Source: a virus. Taken from it: a stretch of DNA of 24,278 nucleotides. The notes under the pieces were generated by a model. It searched no databases, was not told where the DNA came from, and was given only the letters and a program-made list of their open reading frames with translations. Positions 1-6,143 of this stretch are shown in pieces (positions within the stretch are counted from its first letter, which is position 1; every line of letters starts with the position of its first letter). Location: IMG/VR virus record IMGVR_UViG_3300028388_003556, positions 1 through 24,278 of that record, one strand, 5' to 3'. A program made the translations under genes and the position numbers.

Positions 1-54
1 CGAAGAGGGGGCTTTGCAACCAAGATGGAGAACAACTATGAGCTATTCACACAC

Positions 55-114
55 CTACTTTTTACCACACACGCACAGCGGTGTGCAACAAAAACCGCAA
101 TCGCAATCTGACAT
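55..114 (-). CDS. 19-residue cysteine-rich microprotein downstream of nrdB
   Basis: The reading frame MSDCDCGFCCTPLCVCGKK has six cysteines in 19 residues, arranged CxC, CC and CxC, and ends with two lysines. A strong ribosome binding site (TAGGAG) lies five bases before the ATG and overlaps the nrdB stop codon, so it should be translated from the nrdB message. The spacing of cysteines recalls metallothionein-like or thiol-redox peptides, but I do not recognise a family. A role in metal supply or in reducing the reductase is inferred only from position. It is short enough to be a chance frame; the SD and the cysteine pattern argue against that. Confidence 0.55.
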   Translation of the reverse strand: MSDCDCGFCCTPLCVCGKK

Positions 115-122
115 GATTACTC

Positions 123-1100
123 CTAACTCTTTGCGTTAACTTCGTAAGACGTGTTGGTCGACTCGAAGAAGTTGACCAACTGCAGGGTGTCGTTGGCTGT
201 CGCCATCCACTTGGCGGGGTTGCTCACGTTATAGTGAGAACCAAAGCCAAGCTCTTCAAAACGACGGTCAGCCAAGTACTTTACGTACTGGTTGACGTAC
301 TCAGAGTTGAGCCCGAGGATTCCATTCGGGAACATCTCCTTGTTGTACTCACACTCCATCTCGACCGCCTCAGTAATCATGTCGTGCACTTCCTGCACAA
401 ACTCCTCGGTGGCGATTTCGGGGTTTTCCTCGAGCACCGTCAGAATCAAATTAATTCCGAACTTGAGGTGAAGGGACTCGTCACGCACAACCCAGTCAAT
501 CAAGGATGCGTAGTTCCGGAGCAGGTTGCGCTGACGGAAGCTCAGCGCGACCATGAAGCCCGAGTAGAACCAGATGCCCTCCATGATGATGTTGTAAGCA
601 ATGAGGTTGCGAACAAAGTCCTGCTTGCCCTCGATGGTGCTGATGTCGAGGGTGTCCTCGGTCATCCGCTTGATGTACTTGGTCTCAAAGTCCTCTTTGC
701 GCTTGATGGTCTCTGCCTCGATGTGCTGAGCATAAACCTTCTCGCGGTCAACCGGGAAGGTCTCCAGCACGTACTCGAAGCTCATGCAGTGGTTTGCTTC
801 CTCCCACATCTGCTTCGCGAGGTAGAGGTGCGCCTCTGGGGCGTTTACATAAGGGTAGACACCAAAAGCAAGGGCCTTATTTACAATAAGCTCAGAGGGG
901 TTAAAGAAGCTCATGAGGAAGGTTAGAGCGTGCTGCTCCTCCTCGGTCATCTTCTTGAAGTCAGCGATGTCTTCACCCAACTGAATTTCGTTGGGGAACC
1001 AAGTGTTAGCAACAGCCTGGTCGTAGAGGTCCATTGCCCACTGGTAACGCACTGGCTTGAGAAGCAAGCCATCCTGAATACCTGTTCCTAAAATACCCAT
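123..1100 (-). CDS. nrdB: Ribonucleotide reductase class I small (beta) subunit, class Ic-like
   Basis: The 325-residue protein is the radical-generating subunit that lets NrdA reduce ribonucleotides to deoxyribonucleotides, feeding phage DNA synthesis in the cytoplasm. The ferritin-like metal site is visible: E70 (in FFNPSE), E101 and H104 (EANH), E174 (MEG), E208 and H211 (ESLH). Two positions are special. E70 stands where most R2 proteins have Asp, and F108 stands where the radical Tyr lies (H104-CMS-F108). Both substitutions are known from the Chlamydia trachomatis class Ic enzyme, which uses a Mn/Fe cofactor. Length is normal for the family. The start has AGAAGGG upstream. It lies 17 bases after a 27-residue ORF that resembles the end of NrdA. 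No complete nrdA is in the window. Confidence 0.95.
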   Translation of the reverse strand: MGILGTGIQDGLLLKPVRYQWAMDLYDQAVANTWFPNEIQLGEDIADFKKMTEEEQHALTFLMSFFNPSELIVNKALAFGVYPYVNAPEAHLYLAKQMWEEANHCMSFEYVLETFPVDREKVYAQHIEAETIKRKEDFETKYIKRMTEDTLDISTIEGKQDFVRNLIAYNIIMEGIWFYSGFMVALSFRQRNLLRNYASLIDWVVRDESLHLKFGINLILTVLEENPEIATEEFVQEVHDMITEAVEMECEYNKEMFPNGILGLNSEYVNQYVKYLADRRFEELGFGSHYNVSNPAKWMATANDTLQLVNFFESTNTSYEVNAKS

Positions 1101-1117
1101 TTTTCTCTATTTCCCTT

Positions 1118-1201
1118 CTACTGGCAACTGTCGCACATCAGTGCTTCCATGGGGTCCATGGGGCACGCATAGCCGTCAATTACATCTACTTCTTCATTCA
1201 T
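1118..1201 (-). CDS. 27-residue ORF resembling the redox-active C-terminal tail of NrdA
   Basis: The frame ends in MCDSCQ, preceded by an acidic stretch and the segment GYACPMDPMEA. Class I large subunits (NrdA) typically end in a CxxC tail such as CEACQ, which passes electrons to the active-site disulfide; I infer that this ORF is a detached copy of that tail. It is immediately upstream of nrdB and co-directional. AAGGAG lies 12 bases before the ATG, which is a long spacing. The frame stays open upstream through the leader but shows no further NrdA sequence or start codon. Alternatives are a remnant left when nrdA was moved, or a free redoxin-like peptide. Confidence 0.55.
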   Translation of the reverse strand: MNEEVDVIDGYACPMDPMEALMCDSCQ

Positions 1202-1248
1202 GGGACGCAAAAACTCCTTAAGTGTGGGGTGGGGTGCTAGAAAAGAGA

Positions 1249-1265
1249 GCCCCTCAAAAAGGGGC
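1249..1265 (-). promoter_or_regulatory. Terminator-like hairpin in the leader of the nrd operon
   Basis: GCCCC and GGGGC form a 5-bp stem around a 7-base loop. On the minus strand the hairpin is followed by the pyrimidine-rich TCTCTTTTCT. It lies between the likely -10 box (1274-1279) and the first ORF (1201), so it could act as an attenuator. The stem is short, so a weak or passive role is equally possible. Confidence 0.35.
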
Positions 1266-1273
1266 AGACATCT

Positions 1274-1281
1274 AGTATAAG
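1274..1281. promoter_or_regulatory. Overlapping divergent -10 boxes
   Basis: On the minus strand TATACT (1279-1274) could drive the nrd operon. On the plus strand TATAAG (1276-1281) lies five bases before a GTG that opens a small gene. No clear -35 is visible for either, so this is a weak call resting on the -10 match and the divergent layout. Confidence 0.35.
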
Positions 1282-1286
1282 AACCC

Positions 1287-1469
1287 GTGTATTGTTCTAT
1301 ATCTAGTGTTCGGAGTACAAAGAAAAGAAAATCCGGTTATTTGCGGAAAATACGTCCCAAGAAAAAAGTTAAAAGTGCTCGGGACAAGTCTCAAGCAAAA
1401 GTTGAAAGTTGGAAAACCAAAAAACCACTTGCTTATTATAGAGAAGATGGTAGTATGGGGGAGCACTAG
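1287..1469 (+). CDS. Small basic protein, unknown function
   Basis: The 60-residue frame is rich in Lys and Arg (KKRK, RPKKKVK) and has no recognisable family. It begins with GTG and has no ribosome binding site, but a TATAAG box lies just upstream, so a leaderless message is possible. The gene ends 17 bases before the exported M23 peptidase gene. A neighbouring frame is also open over much of this stretch, so the choice of frame is uncertain. Confidence 0.4.
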   Translation: MYCSISSVRSTKKRKSGYLRKIRPKKKVKSARDKSQAKVESWKTKKPLAYYREDGSMGEH

Positions 1470-1486
1470 AAAGGCTTAACTTACTT

Positions 1487-2320
1487 ATGCGTAACCGTGA
1501 AATTATTACATCAAAACTAAAAAACGCCGGAGCGGGGTGGACGCTCATCAGTCTCTACATGTTCTTCCCGATGGTTTTTAGCGCAAGCATTCCAGCGCCA
1601 CTCCTGGGAAGTGGTAGTCCAATCGTAGAAGACCGAATAGCCGTAAAAGAAATTGAAAACAGAGAGCCCGGGTTAGGTGGACCAGAAACCGTCGAAGAAG
1701 ACGAAGAAAACATATTCACCATCGAATCCTTTGAAACAAGTGACCCCGCACTAGGCAGACCCCTACAACTCTTCATTACCGGGGGTGAAGAGCCAAAAGT
1801 TTACAGAATTAACTACTTCAACACTGCCGGTGCCAGACTCCCCGTCGACCCCGGGGCAGAAATCTCCAGCGACTACGGATGGCGAACCCCGCCCTGCAAC
1901 GGATGCAGTGCAGACCATCGAGGAGTCGATTTCGTCCCCGGAGAAGGAAAACCCATCTACGCAGTCCTCGACGGAATGGTCATCGAATCAGGATTCCTCG
2001 GAGGCTACGGATATTGGGTAATGCTCGAACACCTCGTCAAAAACCCCGACACTGAAGAAATGGAACGTTGGGAAACCGTCTACGCCCACATGCAAGAAGG
2101 CTCCATCCCCGAAGACGTCGTAATTGGAGCAGTTGTAGAAAAAGGCGATGTCATTGGAAAAGTTGGAAATACTGGTATGTCAACAGGTCCACATCTACAT
2201 TTTGAAATTAGAATCGAAGGAGAAGAAATTGACCCCCTTCCACTCATCTCCTCATACGAAGTAGTTGAAGTAGAACGGGACCAAGAAGGAAACGCGGAAT
2301 ACCGCATCCGATACGAGTAA
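1487..2320 (+). CDS. M23-family metallopeptidase with N-terminal membrane/signal segment
   Basis: The 277-residue protein starts with a basic tip and a hydrophobic stretch (about residues 18-40) that should export or anchor it, followed by an acidic linker (about 60-100). The C-terminal half is a LytM/M23 peptidase domain. Zinc-site motifs are H144-x3-D148 (HRGVD), H201 (YAH) and H236/H238 (HLHFE), so it should cut peptide bridges in peptidoglycan. Two cysteines (137, 140) precede the first histidine. A secreted M23 enzyme in a phage may act on the host wall from outside, or may be a virion or surface protein. The endolysin at 3288-4298 has the same catalytic fold but no export signal. Confidence 0.92.
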   Translation: MRNREIITSKLKNAGAGWTLISLYMFFPMVFSASIPAPLLGSGSPIVEDRIAVKEIENREPGLGGPETVEEDEENIFTIESFETSDPALGRPLQLFITGGEEPKVYRINYFNTAGARLPVDPGAEISSDYGWRTPPCNGCSADHRGVDFVPGEGKPIYAVLDGMVIESGFLGGYGYWVMLEHLVKNPDTEEMERWETVYAHMQEGSIPEDVVIGAVVEKGDVIGKVGNTGMSTGPHLHFEIRIEGEEIDPLPLISSYEVVEVERDQEGNAEYRIRYE

Positions 2321-2329
2321 GAGGTCACC

Positions 2330-2653
2330 ATGCCCAGAAAGATGCAAAATCCTGGGCACATATGTCCCGAAGACCACCAGCACGAAGCAACACAAGTTTG
2401 CCATTCGCATCACAAATGTCGATGCGGTCCATGCGTTTCAGAAGCACGACACCGTTACCAAGAGAAAAACGGAAACGGAAAATGGTTGGCTCACGAACTA
2501 ATAGCTGAAGCAGACCACATGTTAAACCTAAACCAGAGTCTCCACGACACCCTCCACCAAATGGGGGTCAACGTAATCACGGCTAAAACCCTTTTTTACA
2601 AACATGGACGCGGGGACCTCGCAAGAAAACTAAACCGTCAAGACTCCCTATAA
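2330..2653 (+). CDS. Cys/His-rich small phage protein
   Basis: The 107-residue protein has a cluster C12, C24, H25, H27, H28, C30, C32, C35 followed by a basic helix (SEARHRY). The HKCRC-x2-C pattern is common in small actinophage proteins thought to bind zinc and perhaps DNA; that is family memory, not a search. GAGG lies just before the ATG, ten bases after the M23 gene, so the two are co-transcribed. Its 3' end overlaps the end of the convergent gene at 2583-2849 by 71 bases. Confidence 0.83.
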   Translation: MPRKMQNPGHICPEDHQHEATQVCHSHHKCRCGPCVSEARHRYQEKNGNGKWLAHELIAEADHMLNLNQSLHDTLHQMGVNVITAKTLFYKHGRGDLARKLNRQDSL

Positions 2654-2849
2654 GGGAAAAAGCGTCTGTATCCGTCTCAAGACCGTCACTAAGATTGCGC
2701 CACTCTGGCTCACCATCATCATTAATAAAATGAACAGGTGACGTTCCTCCAGTTGCTTGACTAACCAAGTAGCCCAACATTTCGTCAGCAGAACGCCACT
2801 TGCCAGAAGACTTTTCGTATGCAACGAGGTAGTAGATTTCTTCGTTCAT
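2583..2849 (-). CDS. Hypothetical protein, convergent with its neighbour
   Basis: The 88-residue protein starts MNEEIYYLVAYEKSSGKW, a beta-rich opening seen in small phage proteins, and has an acidic middle (NDDGEPEW). GGAGAATAGG precedes the ATG. The last 71 bases lie antisense to the end of the gene at 2330-2653. No function is recognised. Confidence 0.78.
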   Translation of the reverse strand: MNEEIYYLVAYEKSSGKWRSADEMLGYLVSQATGGTSPVHFINDDGEPEWRNLSDGLETDTDAFSLIGSLDGLVFLRGPRVHVCKKGF

Positions 2850-2868
2850 ATATTCCTATTCTCCCACA

Positions 2869-2910
2869 AATAAAAAACATGGACGGGGTCCAGTACTCTG
2901 AGCCCCGTCC
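2869..2910 (-). terminator. Rho-independent terminator on the minus strand
   Basis: GGACGGGG (2881-2888) and CCCCGTCC (2903-2910) form a perfect 8-bp stem. On the minus strand it is followed by a T-rich run (ATGTTTTTTATTT). It ends the membrane-protein gene at 2935-3189 and separates it from the gene starting at 2849. Confidence 0.85.
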
Positions 2911-2934
2911 GCGTTAAAAGTATACAACCAGTAA

Positions 2935-3189
2935 CTACTCCATAGAGGAAGAGCCGACAAGCTCGCCACCAGAGTTGACAACCTGAATTTCGCAAGTTCT
3001 ACAACCTGCGTGGCGAGGTGAGACGCCGTAATTCTGGTCCCATTTTGGGACATGACTATACGCAAGAACTTTTTCAGGAGAAAACTTCCACTGATAGCAG
3101 TCCATTAAATAAGACAAAGCTCCAGCAACAAGAACAACAGCAGTGAGAAAAAACACACCAACTGTCACAAGATGTAGTAGGGAGTCCAT
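2935..3189 (-). CDS. Small single-pass membrane protein
   Basis: The 84-residue product (starting MDSLLHLVTVGVFF) has one hydrophobic segment at about residues 5-28 and a hydrophilic tail with a CxxC (CRTC). A longer frame to 3240 is open, but it would be encoded by the hairpin at 3213-3236, so the internal ATG at 3189 is chosen. There is no good ribosome binding site. It follows the endolysin operon on the same strand, so it could be a lysis accessory protein, but nothing in the sequence proves that. Confidence 0.7.
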   Translation of the reverse strand: MDSLLHLVTVGVFFLTAVVLVAGALSYLMDCYQWKFSPEKVLAYSHVPKWDQNYGVSPRHAGCRTCEIQVVNSGGELVGSSSME

Positions 3190-3212
3190 AAAACTATTGT
3201 TACATGAAATGA

Positions 3213-3236
3213 GCCCCCCGACCGAAGCCGAGGGGC
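3213..3236 (-). terminator. Terminator-like hairpin after the endolysin operon
   Basis: GCCCC...CG and CGAGGGGC form a GC-rich stem around a CTTC/GAAG apex. On the minus strand a weak TCATTT tract follows. It lies 50 bases past the endolysin stop codon. Confidence 0.6.
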
Positions 3237-3287
3237 CCACTTACCAACTAGAAAGGATAAACGAATGGGAATCCGTTACCAAATCAC

Positions 3288-4298
3288 TTAGAGTAGCCCC
3301 CAAGTGACAGGACCAACTATACCATCAACCTTCACTTTTTGCGAACGCTGAAACTCCTTAACCGAACGTTGAGTCTGCGGACCAAAGATTCCATCAGCAG
3401 TAATCCCCAAAACTCGTTGAACATACTTCACGTCAGTGCCCTTAGAGCCCTTCCGCAAAATACCCGGATATTCAGGCTTTTTCAGCTTACGTTTCGGACC
3501 AGAAGGAACTAAAGCCCACGTCTGCGGGCCCACAATGCCGTCAACAGCAATGCCCTTCTCACGTTGAAACTTAAGAACAGCCTTCTTGGTTTGAGGACCA
3601 AAAATTCCATCAACAGTAATACCAAGCTGCTTCTGAAGGTACGCAACCTGCTCATTGTTAGAGCCAACGCGTAGCCACGCCTCAAGGTTAGGTTTGCTCT
3701 TTGGTGCAGAAACTGCTTCTGGTTTTGGTGGTGTAAAGCTGTGAACGGGAGCATCACCAGTCGGACCATTCGGGTCAGCAGGTTCCTGAGCTTTATCCTG
3801 CTCAAAAACCAAATCGCCAAGAGTTTCTAAGAATGGAATTGGGTCCAAGAAACCTACGCCATTAGAAGACCAGCCAAACTTCTTGCCCTCATGAATCTCA
3901 AAATGAAGATGAATTCCAGTACTCGCACCAGAAGTCCCCATAATTCCTAACGGCTGACCCGCCTTAACACGCTGACCCTTGCGGACCATAAATGAGTTCT
4001 TCACCAAATGAGCATAAAGAGCAACATAAAACTTGCCATTAATTTTATGACGAACAGCCACAAAATAGCCGTAACCCTTCGGCTCACCATTTTGATAGCG
4101 ACCCTTTGCGGGTCGAGCCTCCGTAACAACGCCATCATAAATAGCAAGAACAGGAGCATCACTCTCTCGATGCACAAGGTCCTCGCCATTGTGATGCGCT
4201 CTCACACGGCGGATAGGGTGGATACGCCACCCAAAACTAGACGTAGTTCTAAAGTCCTTACCGTACTCGCCCTCTAAAGGCCAAGAAACTTCGGACAC
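3288..4298 (-). CDS. Endolysin: M23 peptidase plus two PG_binding_1 repeats
   Basis: The 336-residue protein should cut host peptidoglycan at the end of infection. The M23 domain covers about residues 15-160, with H36-x3-D40, H97 (YAH) and H130/H132 (HLHFE). A proline- and lysine-rich linker (about 170-203) leads to two peptidoglycan-binding repeats at about 208-264 and 280-336, each with the VDGIFGPQT / VDGIVGP pattern. There is no signal peptide, so a holin should be needed for release. The start is GTG with GAGG about ten bases upstream. A 24-residue membrane peptide gene ends 19 bases before it. Confidence 0.94.
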   Translation of the reverse strand: MSEVSWPLEGEYGKDFRTTSSFGWRIHPIRRVRAHHNGEDLVHRESDAPVLAIYDGVVTEARPAKGRYQNGEPKGYGYFVAVRHKINGKFYVALYAHLVKNSFMVRKGQRVKAGQPLGIMGTSGASTGIHLHFEIHEGKKFGWSSNGVGFLDPIPFLETLGDLVFEQDKAQEPADPNGPTGDAPVHSFTPPKPEAVSAPKSKPNLEAWLRVGSNNEQVAYLQKQLGITVDGIFGPQTKKAVLKFQREKGIAVDGIVGPQTWALVPSGPKRKLKKPEYPGILRKGSKGTDVKYVQRVLGITADGIFGPQTQRSVKEFQRSQKVKVDGIVGPVTWGLL

Positions 4299-4317
4299 AA
4301 AAACACCTCAACAATCA

Positions 4318-4392
4318 TTAATCAGTGAACATTACATATAGCCACAGTCCTAAACCAACAACAAGAACTGAGACCAAAGCTACTAAATCCAT
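4318..4392 (-). CDS. 24-residue hydrophobic membrane peptide upstream of the endolysin
   Basis: The frame begins MDLVALVSVLVV and continues as one uninterrupted hydrophobic segment ending in FTD. It starts five bases after the stop codon of the gene at 4398-5048 and ends 19 bases before the endolysin start, so it looks translationally coupled to both. The position suggests a minimal holin or a regulator of lysis; the length is far below usual holins. The frame could be fortuitous, but its composition is typical of a membrane helix. Confidence 0.58.
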   Translation of the reverse strand: MDLVALVSVLVVGLGLWLYVMFTD

Positions 4393-4397
4393 AGTAC

Positions 4398-5048
4398 CTA
4401 AATATCTTCCTCGCCAGCGGTGCACTCATGCAAGGTCATTAACACGTCGTCTTCGTTACCGCAATACAAACACTCTGACCGTTCAGTAGTGATTACATCT
4501 AAGTCATAATCCAAGTAAAGCTGACCATCAATTTCTTTGTCATCAGGAATGCCAAGATTGTCAACTTCTGCCAACCACTCGCGAACATCCGCAACGGTCT
4601 TTGAAACACCAGGAGCACTCTCCAAGAAAATAAACATTGCTGAGCCTTTAGTCACTGCACTGGTAGGCGCTTTCAATTCCGGGATAGGTCTGCCTGCAAA
4701 AAACTTTCTACCGTTGCCGAGTTGTTCATCAAGCCACCCCTGAATCTCTTCTTTATCTTCTTCCGAAAGATGAGGAGCTTCGGAGTCTTCGTCTTCGTCT
4801 TCGTCAAAAGCCAAGTCATAACCGCGAGAAGTAATCTCCGCCATAGTGTTCAGCAATTCATCAAAAGCCTCTTCAAAGTTCTCTTTTGCCATAGACATCT
4901 GACTATCAGGAATACTAAGGTCAAGTTCAACGGAATTAGTATTGGGGTCGGATGGGTCCATGTTGTTGCGTTTCATCCACGCAACCGTCGCGTTCTCTAC
5001 ATAAATATTGCGAAACTCTTCAAGCGAGAGTGTTTTCTTTTCAGTCAC
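4398..5048 (-). CDS. Acidic hypothetical protein with C-terminal cysteines
   Basis: The 216-residue protein has a run of alternating Asp and Glu at about residues 87-92 and a C-terminal CLYCGN...C pattern that could bind a metal. The GTG at 5048 is chosen because AAAGGAG lies five bases before it; an ATG 15 bases upstream lacks a ribosome binding site and lies at or before the predicted transcription start. It is the first gene of the minus-strand lysis operon. I do not recognise the family. Confidence 0.88.
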   Translation of the reverse strand: MTEKKTLSLEEFRNIYVENATVAWMKRNNMDPSDPNTNSVELDLSIPDSQMSMAKENFEEAFDELLNTMAEITSRGYDLAFDEDEDEDSEAPHLSEEDKEEIQGWLDEQLGNGRKFFAGRPIPELKAPTSAVTKGSAMFIFLESAPGVSKTVADVREWLAEVDNLGIPDDKEIDGQLYLDYDLDVITTERSECLYCGNEDDVLMTLHECTAGEEDI

Positions 5049-5067
5049 TGTGACTCCTTTCATTTAT

Positions 5068-5096
5068 AGAATACGCCTGTCATGCCTGCGGGTCAA
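5068..5096 (-). promoter_or_regulatory. Promoter of the endolysin operon
   Basis: On the minus strand TTGACC (5096-5091), a 17-base spacer and TATTCT (5073-5068) match a sigma-70-type promoter. The predicted start is near 5061, just before the AAAGGAG of the first gene. Confidence 0.75.
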
Positions 5097-5108
5097 GCAA
5101 AACACGGG

Positions 5109-5114
5109 TAGAAT
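5109..5114 (+). promoter_or_regulatory. -10 box of a leaderless promoter for the glycosyltransferase
   Basis: TAGAAT is followed by exactly six bases and then the ATG at 5121, so the predicted transcript starts at the start codon. There is no ribosome binding site and no clear -35. It lies back to back with the endolysin operon promoter. Confidence 0.6.
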
Positions 5115-5120
5115 CCAAAC

Positions 5121-5780
5121 ATGAAAACTCCGCACTATAACGTTGTTATCGCTACGCCTGGTCTTGTCATGCAAGCGCAATACGTACAGTCTCTTATGAA
5201 GACAACAGCGTGGCTATGCGAAAAAGGAATGACCTACACCTATTTAAATAAAACCTCCTCCTTTGTTCCAAGTGCAAGAGAGAAAACAGCTACAGACAGC
5301 AGTGCGAACGACTGGGATGCAACTGAAATTGCAGACGGACGATTCACCTATGACTGGATTGTGTGGATAGACAGTGACATTGTCTGGGAGCCAGAAGTGC
5401 TTGAACGATTGATGTCGCACAACCTAGACGTTGTATCCGCCATTGTCCCTATTAATGCTGGAGGAGCATTAAGCATTATGAAACTGGACGCTGAAGGACA
5501 TCCAAATCAAATGACCTGGAAAGACTTCATCATGGAAGACGCTCCAGTTGAAGTAGACGGAGTAGGTTTTGGAATGGTGGCAGTGAGATACGGCGTATTT
5601 GAGGGAACGTCAAGACCTTGGTTCCATATCAGAAAAGCCAGAATCCCTGCAGTGCCGTTTACAGTGAACTACGGCGAAGACTACAGCGCCTGCTTAAACA
5701 TGAAAGATTCTGGGTTCAAAATCTGGGTAGACCCCTTTGCGAGAGTCGAACATATTAAACAAGTAAATCTTACTGTTTAA
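5121..5780 (+). CDS. GT-A-fold glycosyltransferase
   Basis: The 219-residue protein should transfer a sugar from a nucleotide sugar to an acceptor that cannot be read from the sequence; phage enzymes of this type modify virion proteins, DNA or host surface sugars. The nucleotide- and metal-binding DSD motif is at residues 84-86 (WIDSDIVW). A second block with GEDY (185-188) and VEH (209-211) matches the acceptor/second metal region of related phage enzymes. The N-terminal strand VVIATPG fits the start of a GT-A fold. The gene has its own leaderless promoter and is followed by a 363-base non-coding island. Confidence 0.9.
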   Translation: MKTPHYNVVIATPGLVMQAQYVQSLMKTTAWLCEKGMTYTYLNKTSSFVPSAREKTATDSSANDWDATEIADGRFTYDWIVWIDSDIVWEPEVLERLMSHNLDVVSAIVPINAGGALSIMKLDAEGHPNQMTWKDFIMEDAPVEVDGVGFGMVAVRYGVFEGTSRPWFHIRKARIPAVPFTVNYGEDYSACLNMKDSGFKIWVDPFARVEHIKQVNLTV

Positions 5781-5792
5781 CTTTTATTTCTG

Positions 5793-5812
5793 TATGTTTC
5801 CTGTGAAACATA
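5793..5812. repeat. 8-bp hairpin
   Basis: TATGTTTC and GAAACATA are perfectly complementary around a CTGT loop, 13 bases after the glycosyltransferase stop codon. There is no T-tract, so it is not a standard terminator. Confidence 0.6.
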
Positions 5813-5825
5813 ACATACAAACTTG

Positions 5826-5843
5826 ACAACAACTTCTTGTTGT
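5826..5843. repeat. 7-bp inverted repeat overlapping a TTGACA
   Basis: ACAACAA and TTGTTGT flank a CTTC loop. The left arm starts inside TTGACA (5823-5828), as an operator in a promoter spacer might, although no good -10 follows. Confidence 0.45.
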
Positions 5844-5914
5844 TTAAATGTAACAAATATTCATTTTTTGCTTGACTCTGTGGAAAAGTGTTAGTTAGTC
5901 GAGAAATCAGAGAA

Positions 5915-5978
5915 AAAGTTACTAACAAAAAATTCTCTTTTAGGGGGCAAAAAACCTCCAAAAAGTGTTAGTAACTTT
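5915..5978. repeat. 12-bp perfect inverted repeat
   Basis: AAAGTTACTAAC (5915-5926) and GTTAGTAACTTT (5967-5978) are exact reverse complements separated by 40 bases. The right arm overlaps the second copy of AAAAGTGTTAGT. Confidence 0.7.
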
Positions 5979-5990
5979 AATAGACTATAC

Positions 5991-6079
5991 ATGTTAGATG
6001 ATTAGCGACTTATTTCTCTATACGCGTATGGGATTGCCACTCCGGGCTAAGGAAAAATAGGTCGCTAATCACCTAACAT
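5991..6079. repeat. Large stem-loop, 24 paired bases
   Basis: The arms pair as ATGTTAG/CTAACAT (7 bp), one A-C mismatch, TGATTAGCGAC/GTCGCTAATCA (11 bp), one T-G pair and TATTT/AAATA (5 bp), leaving a 37-base apical region. That region contains the perfect palindrome ATACGCGTAT. The stem is too long and regular for a tRNA and has no T-tail for a terminator. Confidence 0.8.
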
Positions 6080-6131
6080 CGATAATCATAGATTCATGTA
6101 TGGTTATTCATGGATTGGTTCAAATCTGTGA

Positions 6132-6137
6132 TACACT
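6132..6137 (+). promoter_or_regulatory. -10 box of a leaderless promoter for the 6144-8787 operon
   Basis: TACACT is followed by exactly six bases and the ATG at 6144, with no ribosome binding site. This is the only promoter visible for the run of overlapping genes that follows. Confidence 0.55.
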
Positions 6138-6143
6138 CAAACC

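Larger units (their letters stand above)
5781..6143. other. AT-rich non-coding island with four inverted repeats
   Basis: No credible gene is present. From left to right it holds an 8-bp hairpin (5793-5812), a 7-bp hairpin (5826-5843), a 12-bp perfect inverted repeat (5915-5926 with 5967-5978), and a large stem-loop (5991-6079). AAAAGTGTTAGT occurs twice (5884 and 5961). A TTGACA at 5823 has no good -10. An origin of replication, a non-coding RNA or a protein-binding control region would fit. Confidence 0.7.

Noticed and set aside
234-926. 230-codon open frame antisense to nrdB
   Set aside because: It lies wholly opposite a well-conserved gene, has no recognisable motif, and is explained by codon bias on the other strand.
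3262-3288. Eight-codon plus-strand frame with a ribosome binding site
   Set aside because: Too short to call a gene; kept only as a possible cassette remnant.
5823-5851. Promoter at TTGACA in the AT-rich island
   Set aside because: The best -10 (AAATGT) is poor and no gene follows within 290 bases; recorded only as part of the island.
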